The notes under the pieces: model-generated | Seen by the model: only the letters and a program-made list of their open reading frames with translations | What the model was told of the DNA's origin: nothing | Database searches by the model: none | Source: Oligoflexia bacterium | GTDB lineage: Bacteria; Bdellovibrionota; UBA1018 | NCBI GenBank assembly: GCA_014376785.1 | Contig: JACMQW010000066.1 | Span: 1-64,000, forward strand | DNA: 64,000 nt | Direction of reading: 5' to 3' | In this document: positions 46,289 to 56,338 of the stretch, piece by piece | How the letters are laid out: the number at the start of each line of letters is the position of its first letter | How positions within the stretch are numbered: position 1 is the first letter of the stretch | Position numbers and translations under genes: made by a program

Positions 46289-47446
46289 ATGAGCACTTTT
46301 TCTGAACGGCTGATCACGGTTCTGGCAGTAACTGAATCCCTCGAGAAGCGATGGATCGACGCATTTCGAAAAACATTGGGAGCCACTTCCGATGAATTTG
46401 ATTTTCAATGCGGTAGTTCCGCGAATGTCGATCAGTGGGGCGCCATGCTCATGATTGATGCTGAACATCCCAAGCTTCAATCACTGCTTTCGACCGTCGA
46501 TCGATTTGGTCGAAGCGTCTTCCTCATTTGGTCAGATGAAAGCCAGGAATTTGATTGGAATTCTGAAGTAGCGGATAAAGTCGATGACCTCATTTTAGCG
46601 CCCTTCCGTCGTCTCGAAGTCCAAAGTAAATTTCGACTTCATCAGCACCTTCGGATGTGGAGTGAGGTCGGCGATTTACATCGCTCCTTTAACGACCTCC
46701 TTGCCGGTCTCGATGAAGACGTGCAACTTGCCGAACGGCTTCAGAAAGCAAAACTTCCGAATCGCTATCCCGCGGTGCGCGGTCTCCAGATTCGGTCCCG
46801 TTACCTGGCGGGGCTAAAAGGGGGAGATCATTTCGACCTGGCGGAGTCGAAGGACTCTTCTAAAATTTCTATCCTGATGTCTGATTCTTCAAGCTACGGT
46901 TTATCGAGTGCATTTCTCTCGACCCTCATGCGAATGACGATGAAGTTATCTCGGGATGAAGCGCGTTCCAGTATCGACACGGTTAAGCTGATTGCAGATG
47001 AACTCGTTTTAGGACTGAAGGAAAAAGACCGACTCGCGCTTTTTTACGGAGTTTTAAACCGCAGAGATTTTCGCTTTCGATACCTCCACCTCGGAGGATC
47101 TGCCTTTCTTCATGCCCGTAAAGGCGAAGACTTTACGATTCATTCGTCTCATGGAGATCCACTGAGTTTAGCGAATTCCGATGTTTCAGCTTACATCGAA
47201 AAAGAAATCATCTTTCAGCCCGAAGACCGAATTGTTTTGCTCAGCGATGGCTTTATTGAAGCTTGTGGCGGGTTGCATGAAGCGAAAGCAATGCTCGATC
47301 CTTACCGGACTCGAGACTCTGCCGACATTACGAATGAACTCGTTTTTAGGGTGAAAAAGCAAATGGCCGATCCGGAGGATCTGCCGACGCAAGACTGTAC
47401 TGCCCTCGTTTTTGACGTGGACGCGAAACTGCTGCGACTAGCCTAG
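46289..47446 (+). CDS. SpoIIE/RsbU-like PP2C serine phosphatase with N-terminal receiver-like region
   Basis: RLQKAKLPNRYP, GGDHFDL, SDSSSYGLSSAFLS, LLSDGFIEA, DCTALVFDV. Confidence 0.85.
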   Translation: MSTFSERLITVLAVTESLEKRWIDAFRKTLGATSDEFDFQCGSSANVDQWGAMLMIDAEHPKLQSLLSTVDRFGRSVFLIWSDESQEFDWNSEVADKVDDLILAPFRRLEVQSKFRLHQHLRMWSEVGDLHRSFNDLLAGLDEDVQLAERLQKAKLPNRYPAVRGLQIRSRYLAGLKGGDHFDLAESKDSSKISILMSDSSSYGLSSAFLSTLMRMTMKLSRDEARSSIDTVKLIADELVLGLKEKDRLALFYGVLNRRDFRFRYLHLGGSAFLHARKGEDFTIHSSHGDPLSLANSDVSAYIEKEIIFQPEDRIVLLSDGFIEACGGLHEAKAMLDPYRTRDSADITNELVFRVKKQMADPEDLPTQDCTALVFDVDAKLLRLA

Positions 47447-47552
47447 GACTTAAGCTAGGGCGATGCGTCCGTTACCCTTGAGTAGGCGACGGATGAATTG
47501 CTTTAATTTTTTCATTCCTGATCAGTATGCGGACGCAGAGCGAAATACAAGA

Positions 47553-49610
47553 TTATTTAGGTTCGGTAATTCCCAGGAGTCGGTAAAACGCATCTGGGCG
47601 GGGAGAACGCCCGAGAAAGTCACTTAGTAGGTCGATTGCATCCCGCATATTTCCCATTTCCAAAATGGCCTGGCGGTATTTTGCTCCGGTCTGTGAATTG
47701 AAGAGACCATCCGTCTCGAACCGCGAAAACATGTCCTGGGCGTAAACTTCAGACCAGAGGTAGCCGTAGTAACCGGCATCGTAACCTCCCATGAGGTGTC
47801 CGAACCCGGCAGGAAAATGCGTCCCTTCTAAGACGGGAATTCCGAAGAGGTCGCGGTACATATCGTTGTACGTCGAAGTCACGTCTACGCCGCCTCCGCT
47901 TGAATGGATCTTTAAGTCAAAGAGCCCAAAGAGCAGTTGTCGCATGGTGGTCAAGCCTTGGTTGAAATCTTTCGCGGAGATCATCTGGTTCATGAGAGAT
48001 TCCGGAATTTTTTCGCCCGATTTAAAGTGCTTGGAAATTTTCCGGAGCACGTCCTTATTCCAAACCCAGTTCTCCAGCATTTGCGAAGGGGCTTCGACGA
48101 AATCGTGAGCCACTGAACTTCCGGAGAGCGAGGCATAGGGCGCGCTTGTGAGAGTTTGGTGCATGATGTGTCCGAATTCATGAAAGAGGGTTTCTACTTC
48201 TTCATGTTTTAAAAGCGAGGGTCGGTTCACTGAAGGGGGAGTGAAATTCGCCACGATCGCTGAAACAGGCTTTGAGTAACCGTCTTTCTCGGCGGATGAA
48301 GTTTTTCGACCGCTGATGAGTGAAAACGCAGCCGCATGTCCGTATTTTCCAGGCCGCGGAACCGTGTCTTGGTAGAAATACGATTTTATTTCCCCGGTTT
48401 TGCTTTCATGTATTTCGTACAATTTAACTCCGGTCGCCCATACGGGAGCATTCCTCACCTCTACAAACCGCACTCCGAATAGCGTCGAGTAAGTATCAAA
48501 GAGTCCGTCGATCACGGAATCGAGGGGGAAATATTCAGCGATCACTTCTTCATCGAGAGAAAAGTTCTTCTTTTTCAACTGGGCGGACAGGTAAGGAAGG
48601 TCGGCCGCTTCGACGCTCGTAGCGTCCGGGTGAATCGATCGCTTAAATTCAGCGAGCTTTTCGATATCCATTTTTGCGCGTTGTTTTAATTTCTCACGAA
48701 GCCCTTCTAAAAACCGGAGCGCGATTTTTGAGGTCTTCGCCATTCTTCCTTCGATTTGCAGGTCGGCCCAATTTGAAAACCCGAGGAGCTTGGCAATTTC
48801 GCTGCGAAGTCGGATGGCTTCTTCCATAAGCTTGGTATTCTCGGCTCCTCCGCGGTTCAAATACGCAAACAACATGCGACGACGGGTTTGAAGGTTCGAA
48901 GCGTTTTCCATTACTTGGATGAAATCGGTCGACTTCGTGGTGACGACGAATTTCCCATCCTGGTGGGAAATTCGATCCACGAAATTTTTCGGTACTCCGG
49001 AGAGTTCGTCTTTTGAGAAAGTAACTGTAGACACATCATTATTTAAATTTTGCGAAAACTGAGTTTGGAGAGTGGCCAGTTTTTGCTTCAGGTTTTTCAA
49101 GGTGGAAAGTTTGTCAGATGACAACGCCATTCCATTCTTTTCAAACTCCCTCAGCGTTTCGGACCGCAGTCTACGTTCCGCGCTTGAAAAGGGGATGCCA
49201 CGCTTTAATGTGTGGTAAAGGGCCGGGTCCACGAAGAGCGTCGGAAGAAACTGACCGACTTTTTCTTCACAGGCAGTGGATTCCGCCCGCAGTCCGGCGT
49301 CCGTCGAAACATTCGATAAAAAGGTGAGTGGTTCCACGCGGTCTGAAAAATCAGCCATCGCGGTTTCGAATGCGAGGAGAGAGTTTTTAATCCACCACTG
49401 CGAGAGGAAGGGCTTCTTCTTCAGAGTGTCGATTTCTTGGCGTGCGGCCTCCAGCGCAGAATCGCAAAGGCGGCCGATTTCTCCCGGCCGATAATCGGAA
49501 CGAATGAGAGCGGTACTTTCCAGAGTACCCGCGTGAGCCATTTGTTCGAATGAGAAAGTGCAGGCGAGAATGGAGCTGATAACGAGCAAGAAGGGCGAGA
49601 GGTAGCTCAT
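47553..49610 (-). CDS. Exported M3 family metallopeptidase (oligopeptidase F/thimet-like)
   Basis: HEFGHIMHQTL; signal peptide from M at 49610 with AAGGA SD. Confidence 0.9.
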   Translation of the reverse strand: MSYLSPFLLVISSILACTFSFEQMAHAGTLESTALIRSDYRPGEIGRLCDSALEAARQEIDTLKKKPFLSQWWIKNSLLAFETAMADFSDRVEPLTFLSNVSTDAGLRAESTACEEKVGQFLPTLFVDPALYHTLKRGIPFSSAERRLRSETLREFEKNGMALSSDKLSTLKNLKQKLATLQTQFSQNLNNDVSTVTFSKDELSGVPKNFVDRISHQDGKFVVTTKSTDFIQVMENASNLQTRRRMLFAYLNRGGAENTKLMEEAIRLRSEIAKLLGFSNWADLQIEGRMAKTSKIALRFLEGLREKLKQRAKMDIEKLAEFKRSIHPDATSVEAADLPYLSAQLKKKNFSLDEEVIAEYFPLDSVIDGLFDTYSTLFGVRFVEVRNAPVWATGVKLYEIHESKTGEIKSYFYQDTVPRPGKYGHAAAFSLISGRKTSSAEKDGYSKPVSAIVANFTPPSVNRPSLLKHEEVETLFHEFGHIMHQTLTSAPYASLSGSSVAHDFVEAPSQMLENWVWNKDVLRKISKHFKSGEKIPESLMNQMISAKDFNQGLTTMRQLLFGLFDLKIHSSGGGVDVTSTYNDMYRDLFGIPVLEGTHFPAGFGHLMGGYDAGYYGYLWSEVYAQDMFSRFETDGLFNSQTGAKYRQAILEMGNMRDAIDLLSDFLGRSPRPDAFYRLLGITEPK

Positions 49611-49742
49611 GAAATTTTTCCTTAAACCAGGGTGGGTACAAGTCGGGGCCGGTTTCATCATCACGCACCTCTCAAATCCTAAAAAGCTTAAAAGAGCGCA
49701 CGACACTTGATCTTAGGGCGACCCTCACGGATGCTTAATAAG

Positions 49743-50672
49743 ATGCGAATTTTTAAGCTCCGCGTTCTTGGCTTGACGATGTTCACTTTATTTACTTGCG
49801 CAACCCGGGGTTTCGCAGACGACCTCCCTCCACCTCCGGAAACCGAAGTCACTTCGTCCCCCGGAACGGAGTTAGGCGCGGAACTCCCGCCTCCTCCGGA
49901 AGACCTCGGAGGAACGAACGCGATCGGAGACGCTCCTCCGCTAGAGGGAGCTCCACAGATGATCGAACCCGCGCAAGAAGCTCCGCCGTTGAATGCGGAA
50001 GCGGCCGAACCTCCCGCGCTCGTTCCGGAGGATGTCGGACTTTCAGAGGTCACTCCGGTTCGAACAACTCAACAAAAATACAATGCGCCGGCATTTTCAA
50101 GCTCCCGAGAAATCACCGACCTGAGCGTCGGTGAGCGATTGAATGCAAAAGAACTGGTTCTCTGGCTTTACCTAGGCCCAAGTTACGCAAGTCTCCAAAC
50201 GAAAGGTTCTTACACGCTGGGTGCCGCCACAATGGCCGCGTCTGCACCAGCGGGTCAGTCTACCGGAAAGTCAGGTGGACTGGGCTACAGCGCCGGCATC
50301 GGATTCATGCTGGGTTCGACGATGCAGGCGCAACTCGATTTTCTGGGAACACCTCGCACGACGACTTCGACGATCGACCAAGCCATGTTCGGTCTCGGGC
50401 CTCGGTTTGGTTTTGTTTCTCTGATGGCGCTCGTCGGAGTCCAAAGAGGGGTCAACTTGAGTCCTGCCTCTCTCGGTCAAAAAACGGGCGCAATTTTGGC
50501 GGTGGGAGCGAAAGCGACGATCGACATCATCCTCGGCCATTCGAAAGACTCCCGAGTGAGTTACGGGATTTCACCCGAAGCTTTTTACGTCACGTCCCAA
50601 GCAGATGACGGTTACAGTAATGCGGGTGCTTCGGTGTCATTCAGAATTTTTGGCTACGAAAACGCGTTTTAA
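49743..50672 (+). CDS. Outer-membrane beta-barrel protein with Pro/Glu-rich N-terminal region
   Basis: Signal peptide MRIFKLRVLGLTMFTLFTCATRGFA; PPPPE repeats; barrel ends FRIFGYENAF. Confidence 0.65.
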   Translation: MRIFKLRVLGLTMFTLFTCATRGFADDLPPPPETEVTSSPGTELGAELPPPPEDLGGTNAIGDAPPLEGAPQMIEPAQEAPPLNAEAAEPPALVPEDVGLSEVTPVRTTQQKYNAPAFSSSREITDLSVGERLNAKELVLWLYLGPSYASLQTKGSYTLGAATMAASAPAGQSTGKSGGLGYSAGIGFMLGSTMQAQLDFLGTPRTTTSTIDQAMFGLGPRFGFVSLMALVGVQRGVNLSPASLGQKTGAILAVGAKATIDIILGHSKDSRVSYGISPEAFYVTSQADDGYSNAGASVSFRIFGYENAF

Positions 50673-50782
50673 TCCTTTGAAAGTCGCCAATCGAATGCCG
50701 TCTTGAAGTTTTTTGTCGCGTCTTGAAGTTCTTTTAATGACGACGTGAATTCTTCCGATATGTTTTCTGGGAGATACCGCGC

Positions 50783-51610
50783 ATGGTCCGTTCACTCATT
50801 CCACTTTTAGGAACGCTCATTTTATCGGGTTGTTTGCAGCCGGCAGTGGACTCGAAATACACCGGATTAGTAGGTGACGGTGGAACTCCCACTGCGCCCA
50901 TCACGACGCCGGGTCTGAGCGGAGATGTCTATCTAGCGGTCGATTCAGCTTGGGAAATGACCGATTCGAATTTCATGCGCCAAGGCGAATGCCACGTCGC
51001 TACCGGCGCCGCTCCGACTACGAATTGCACGATTCGGATTCCGGAAGGGCAGTTGCACTTCAGCAAACTCAAATTCACCTTCGGCACCACAAACCCCCTT
51101 CTCTGTCAGCGGGTGCTCTTCGAGCCTGCCTATTACGTGGCTTCGAAAAGCGCGACTTTTAAAAATAATTGGACGGCCACGCCGACCGCCATCGACTGCA
51201 GCATCCTGAATCCGGTGACTGGCGAACCCACAAACGCTGGATGTTATTACGGCGCTGCCACGGTCATTTATTCTGATTTTCCGACCACGGTAGGAAACTA
51301 CTTCTCAACGACGTTTGGGCTTGAGAGTTCGAAAACACTCGATTCCGCTAATTCAAAACGCATCGGAAGTAAAAATATTTTAGCGTGCAATAAAATAGAC
51401 AATCCGGCGATTGATATCTTTGATGCCTCCGCAAATCGAATCTACGTAGGTGGAAGCATGCGTTCCTATACCGCGACCTGCCTCGACGAATGGGAGCAAA
51501 CTCAGGCAAAGGTAAACGTCTATATAGCGGACAATGACCTCTCACAGAGTGAAGACCCCGGCGTTCCCGCAAACGATCAGTATTACGACTGGGGCGAAGT
51601 CACCCGTTAA
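50783..51610 (+). CDS. Lipoprotein of unknown function
   Basis: Lipobox LILSGCLQ; GGGAG-like SD. Confidence 0.75.
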   Translation: MVRSLIPLLGTLILSGCLQPAVDSKYTGLVGDGGTPTAPITTPGLSGDVYLAVDSAWEMTDSNFMRQGECHVATGAAPTTNCTIRIPEGQLHFSKLKFTFGTTNPLLCQRVLFEPAYYVASKSATFKNNWTATPTAIDCSILNPVTGEPTNAGCYYGAATVIYSDFPTTVGNYFSTTFGLESSKTLDSANSKRIGSKNILACNKIDNPAIDIFDASANRIYVGGSMRSYTATCLDEWEQTQAKVNVYIADNDLSQSEDPGVPANDQYYDWGEVTR

Positions 51611-52782
51611 CCGAGTGCTTGGTCTAAGTCCGCGATCAGGTCCGCTAAATCTTCGATGCCCACGCTCACCCGCACGAGGTTGTCATGGATGCCGAGCGCT
51701 TTCCGATTTTCTGGCGGAATGCTTGCGTGAGTCATGATGGCAGGATGTTCGATCAGAGATTCCACGCCGCCGAGACTTTCAGCGAGAGTGAAAAGTTTCA
51801 CGCGCTCTAAAAAGCCCCGTGCTTCGGGTAGCCCGCCCTTCGTGAAAAAGGTGATCATTCCTCCGAACCCCGACATTTGCTTTTTTGCCAGCTCGTGCTG
51901 AGGATGAGATTTCAAACCCGGGTAAATCACGCGTTCGACTTTCGGATGTTTTTCGAGGTATTCCGCGACTTTCTGAGCGTTCTGGGCATGGCGCTCCATC
52001 CGAACGTGCAGAGTTTTCAATCCGCGCATGACGAGAAAACAATCCATCGGAGCGGGGACGGCTCCGATCGCATTTTGGAGAAATTTCAGCTGGTCGTAAA
52101 GTTCGCTATTGCTCGTAATAAGCGCCCCTCCGACCACATCGGAGTGACCATTCATGTACTTCGTTACCGAATGCATCACGACGTCAGCGCCGAGGGCCAG
52201 CGGCTGTTGGAAGTAGGAAGACATGAAAGTGTTATCCACGACGGAAAGGGCGCCGTGTTTTTTAGCGGCGGTCGATACGGCGGTGATGTCGACTAATTTC
52301 AGAGTTGGGTTCGTCGGAGTTTCGATCCAAACGAGCTTCGTTTTCGAAGTGAACGCACTTTCTAGCTTTTCTGGGTTGGTCATGTCGACAAAGGTAAAAT
52401 CGATTCCCATGGGTTTGAATACGCGCTCAAAGAGTCGGTAAGTCCCGCCATAAACGTCATCGCAACAGAGCACGTGGTCGCCTGCCTTGAGCGTTTGAAT
52501 AATGCAAGCGGTAGAGGCCAAGCCAGAAGCAAAGGCGAGGGCATGTTTTCCTCCTTCCAATGCGGCCAAGCATTCTTGGTACGCCGTGCGGGTCGGGTTG
52601 TCCGTCCGGGAGTATTCATATCCCGTGTGCTTTCCAGGCGATTCTTGCGCATAGGTGCTGGTCTGATAAATCGGGGTCATCACAGCGCCCGTTCGAGGAT
52701 CCGGTGGCTGTCCCGCATGAATCGCGCGTGTGCCAAAACCGTTAGCGAGCGGGGCCGTAGGATGAAGATTCGATTTTGTCAT
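51607..52782 (-). CDS. Trans-sulfuration enzyme (cystathionine gamma-synthase/lyase family)
   Basis: TRAIHAGQPPDPRTGAVMTPIYQTSTYAQ, SVTKYMNGHSDVVGG PLP lysine motif. Confidence 0.93.
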   Translation of the reverse strand: MTKSNLHPTAPLANGFGTRAIHAGQPPDPRTGAVMTPIYQTSTYAQESPGKHTGYEYSRTDNPTRTAYQECLAALEGGKHALAFASGLASTACIIQTLKAGDHVLCCDDVYGGTYRLFERVFKPMGIDFTFVDMTNPEKLESAFTSKTKLVWIETPTNPTLKLVDITAVSTAAKKHGALSVVDNTFMSSYFQQPLALGADVVMHSVTKYMNGHSDVVGGALITSNSELYDQLKFLQNAIGAVPAPMDCFLVMRGLKTLHVRMERHAQNAQKVAEYLEKHPKVERVIYPGLKSHPQHELAKKQMSGFGGMITFFTKGGLPEARGFLERVKLFTLAESLGGVESLIEHPAIMTHASIPPENRKALGIHDNLVRVSVGIEDLADLIADLDQALG

Positions 52783-52864
52783 GAAAGTCCTTAAAATGTG
52801 GGCGTCCCGAGAGAAGCCATTCGAAGTGAGTCATTCAGTTTCGGTCGTGATCGATGTAACCGGC

Positions 52865-53926
52865 CTAGAGCTTCAGGCCGTACGGTGTTTTCGCGCCGTG
52901 TGAGAGCGTGGCTTTCGGCATGCCGGGTTTCCCGGGGTCGAGCATTCCGTTTTCCATCATCCATTCATCATTCCAGAGTTTCGACATGTAACGGTCTCCA
53001 CTGTCAGGAAGAATGATGAGGATATTCAACCCTGCGGCTTTTTCACTCAGGCTATCCGCCCATTTTTTTGCCGCTACTACGGCCGTTCCTGCAGATGTTC
53101 CTGCGAAGAGTCCTTCCTCGAGCAGAAGTCTCCGCGCCATCGTCAGGGATTCGAGATCGTTTACTGAAACAACGGCATCTAAAAGCGGCAGGTTGAAATT
53201 TTTAGGAATAAAATCTTCGCCGATGCCTTCGACTTTGTACGGCGAAGTGGGTGAAATCTGTTTTCCATGAGTGTACACGTCGTGAATGATTGAGCCCACC
53301 GGATCGGCACAAATGAGTTTTACGCTAGGCTTCTTTTCTTTCAAATACTGACCGGTACCCGTGATGGTTCCACCGGTTCCCATGCCCGCGACCAACGCGT
53401 CGATTTCGGGCATCTGGGAGTAAATTTCAGGCCCGGTGCGTTCGTAATGGGCACGTCGATTCGCGAGGTTGTCGTATTGGTCTGCGAGAAAAGAATTCGG
53501 CGTTTTTGCTGCGATGGCACGTGCGACGGAGTAGTGGGAATTTGGATCTTCAGGTTCTACGCCGGAAGGTGTGATCACCACTTCTGCACCGAACGCGCGA
53601 AGAAAGTTAATCTTCTCAGCTGACATCTTATCGGGAAGCACGAAAATGCATCGGTACCCTTTAATCGCCGCCGCCATTGCCAGCCCGACGCCCGTGTTCC
53701 CGCTCGTCGCTTCAACAACCACACCGCCAGGCTTCAACGCTCCTCGCTTTTCCGCGTCCTCGATCAGGTAGCCCCCGATGCGGTCTTTTACGGAGCCGCC
53801 GGGATTCATAAATTCAAGTTTGCCAAAAAAATTCGCAGACGATTCCTGGGCGACGCGATTCAGTCGAACGATCGGTGTATTGCCAATCGCGGAAAGCGCA
53901 TGAGGGTGGACTTTAGAGTGCGGCAT
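52865..53926 (-). CDS. Cystathionine beta-synthase / cysteine synthase family PLP enzyme
   Basis: NPGGSVKDRIG, TSGNTGVGLAMAAAIKGYRCIFVLPDKMS, GTGGTITGTGQYLKE. Confidence 0.93.
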   Translation of the reverse strand: MPHSKVHPHALSAIGNTPIVRLNRVAQESSANFFGKLEFMNPGGSVKDRIGGYLIEDAEKRGALKPGGVVVEATSGNTGVGLAMAAAIKGYRCIFVLPDKMSAEKINFLRAFGAEVVITPSGVEPEDPNSHYSVARAIAAKTPNSFLADQYDNLANRRAHYERTGPEIYSQMPEIDALVAGMGTGGTITGTGQYLKEKKPSVKLICADPVGSIIHDVYTHGKQISPTSPYKVEGIGEDFIPKNFNLPLLDAVVSVNDLESLTMARRLLLEEGLFAGTSAGTAVVAAKKWADSLSEKAAGLNILIILPDSGDRYMSKLWNDEWMMENGMLDPGKPGMPKATLSHGAKTPYGLKL

Positions 53927-55259
53927 AGGAAATCTCCTTTGGGGTGCTTAAGCGTTCTTTTAATTCAAGCCCAGTGGCGAGCGCGGAAAGGCGGGCCACT
54001 GATCCGTAGACGAGCTCTAAAACATTTTCTTCCGTTTGCGGATCTTCCGATTCATCCCGCAGATCGCTCATACAGAGCATGCGAAAGACCATTCCCTGAG
54101 AGTTCAGGTTGTCCTCGGTTCCACGTTCTGTATTGGTCCGGAGAAATCCACCGATCAATTCACAGCCGAAGAGGTAGACCACCGGCTCCGAGGCGAGTCG
54201 GTCCACCAGAGTAGCGGTCGGTATGCCTTCTTGGACAGCGATCGAATCGATTGCGCGTTTATTTTTACCCATAGACATTTTATTTTTCGCTCGACGATTC
54301 ATGGTCCGAATTTCTTCTGCTGAATGGACGACCATAATGCCGATGCCGTAAGTGCCGGCATTATTTTTCACAAAAGCGAACGGTTCGGCTTTAATGCCGC
54401 GAGATTCGTATGCGGATTTTGTGCGAGCAAGGACGGTCTCCGTGGCTTCCGCGACTCGATCAAGCCCGATTTCTTCCGAGAAACTCACTCCATTCACTTC
54501 TTCAGTGTCGATGGTGAAAATCCAAGGATCGATTCCCACGATTTCAGCAAATTCTTTTGCTAGGCGATTGTAGTGGCGAAAGTGTTCGCTCTTCTTGCGC
54601 GTGTGCCATCCGAGCCGGTGGGAAGGAAGAATGGGCTGCTGAATCTCGTCCAGGATGGGAGGATAACCACCTGAAAAATCATTGTTCAGCAGGATCACAT
54701 CTGGGACGAAATGTTGATCGCCACTTCCTACCGAGGCGATTCCATCGTGCACTTCGAGGGGGTCGACCGAAATTTCCTTTCCGGTCATCGATGTCAGGAT
54801 GGTCGCTTCGCTAATCACCGGATCAGACAGCCAGCCGATTCGAACCTCGAAGCCCGCATTCGTTACCAGCGTTCGGAGGTAGTGTAAGTTTTCCAAATAA
54901 TAGAGGTTCGTGGTGTGAAATTCAGGGATGATCAGAATCTTTTTTGGATGACCGATCCCCTGCAGCTTTGCTCGGTAATAGTGCGCTTCCCGAAATATCG
55001 GAGGTGCCGTTCGGTGATCGTCCGGGCAGACATTATTAAATCCCGCCGGGTAAAGGTTGCTGTCTACTGGAACGATTTTAAATCCCGAATCCCTGAGGTC
55101 GACAGAATTATAGAGCGGAGGGGGCGCGTTCTTTGCGTGAGCGGAGTACCAAGATTGAATCTCCACCTCTTTAGAGCGAATTTGATCCGCAATTTTCTTT
55201 TTAAACGCGAAGTGATCGTTCGTATCAATCATGGATTTTTTAGGTTTTGTTTCACTCAT
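53913..55259 (-). CDS. gshA: Glutamate-cysteine ligase, Acidithiobacillus-type (TIGR02049-like)
   Basis: DLRDSGFKIVPVDSNLYPAGFNNV, VKNNAGTYGIGIMVV; ATG 55259 forms ATGA overlap with the upstream gene. Confidence 0.85.
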   Translation of the reverse strand: MSETKPKKSMIDTNDHFAFKKKIADQIRSKEVEIQSWYSAHAKNAPPPLYNSVDLRDSGFKIVPVDSNLYPAGFNNVCPDDHRTAPPIFREAHYYRAKLQGIGHPKKILIIPEFHTTNLYYLENLHYLRTLVTNAGFEVRIGWLSDPVISEATILTSMTGKEISVDPLEVHDGIASVGSGDQHFVPDVILLNNDFSGGYPPILDEIQQPILPSHRLGWHTRKKSEHFRHYNRLAKEFAEIVGIDPWIFTIDTEEVNGVSFSEEIGLDRVAEATETVLARTKSAYESRGIKAEPFAFVKNNAGTYGIGIMVVHSAEEIRTMNRRAKNKMSMGKNKRAIDSIAVQEGIPTATLVDRLASEPVVYLFGCELIGGFLRTNTERGTEDNLNSQGMVFRMLCMSDLRDESEDPQTEENVLELVYGSVARLSALATGLELKERLSTPKEISYAAL

Positions 55260-56338
55260 AAAGGTTCCGCCTGAATTTTCGCCATCGTTTTCTTTAAGTT
55301 TTGTCGGTCCCGGAAAGTTTCGAGCACTAATTTGCCGACACTGTCGCACCCTTCTCGGAGCCGCTCTGAAAGTTCGCCTTGGGCCGCGGTCCATTTAGAT
55401 TTTGCGCGTTTCCCCAGAGCGAGTGGAGGGTGCGCGCAATTTTTTCGGTAATCACGAAGCGAAGTCAAAAAAGTATCTGTCGCCGCGGTGAGTTCGGTTT
55501 CGTCCAGTTTTTTTGATGCCTTAGAAAGCAAGGTACCCATCTCCAGTACACAAATTCCCTTCCGCGCCACTTGATCGAGAACTTGATCTTCGGGGAGACT
55601 TTTTCCGGAGGGAAGAGCGTCACAGTGATTGCCTTTCAAAAGCAGAGAAATCAGAAAGGATCCTGCAGTTTCGCGCTCTAATTCAGGATCATCATCCGCG
55701 ATGGTTTGAAAGGCGACGAGGGTTTTTTCTGCTTCCGTATTTTGCTTCATGCCCGCTTGAGCGTGCGCGCGAAGCAACAGGGCTTTCGCTCGCATCGTGA
55801 TCGTGAGATCGGACTGCTTCAAAATTTCTTCGGACACGAGGAAGGCTTCGGTGAATTTCGAAGCGTCCAAGTAGGATTGACCGAGGTAAATTCGAGCTTC
55901 GTTTCCGAAGGGGGTATTGCCGCGGGATTCGACGACCGAAATGAAAACCGGAATTGCCGCTTTCGGATTTTTTGAGAAAAGTAAACTTTGAGCAAGGAAA
56001 GAACGGGCATCTAATGCTTCTGGGGAAGCTGGGTAGCGGTCGACGTAATCCTTTAAAAGCTTTGCGGAGCTGTGGTAGTCGCGAGCGGAAAATTTCTCCA
56101 AGGCTTGATTCCAAAGTGCGAGTGCTTTTGCCTTTTCCTCAATTGACGATTGATCCACGCTTCGATTCGGCGGAAGAGGCGTCGGACTAGTGGACGGCAA
56201 CGGTGAGGGGATGGGAAAGAATCGAGGAGCGTCGTAATCCGCATGTGCGGTAAGTGAGCTCCCGACCAAACTCATTAAAAGGAGCGCAAGCATGCGCGAC
56301 CAGTTACAAAGGTGCAGGTTCGAAGAGCCGCGAAACAT
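55256..56338 (-). CDS. Secreted TPR-repeat protein
   Basis: Signal peptide; FSARDYHSSAKLLKDYVDRYPASPEALDARSFLAQSL TPR pattern. Confidence 0.75.
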   Translation of the reverse strand: MFRGSSNLHLCNWSRMLALLLMSLVGSSLTAHADYDAPRFFPIPSPLPSTSPTPLPPNRSVDQSSIEEKAKALALWNQALEKFSARDYHSSAKLLKDYVDRYPASPEALDARSFLAQSLLFSKNPKAAIPVFISVVESRGNTPFGNEARIYLGQSYLDASKFTEAFLVSEEILKQSDLTITMRAKALLLRAHAQAGMKQNTEAEKTLVAFQTIADDDPELERETAGSFLISLLLKGNHCDALPSGKSLPEDQVLDQVARKGICVLEMGTLLSKASKKLDETELTAATDTFLTSLRDYRKNCAHPPLALGKRAKSKWTAAQGELSERLREGCDSVGKLVLETFRDRQNLKKTMAKIQAEPL

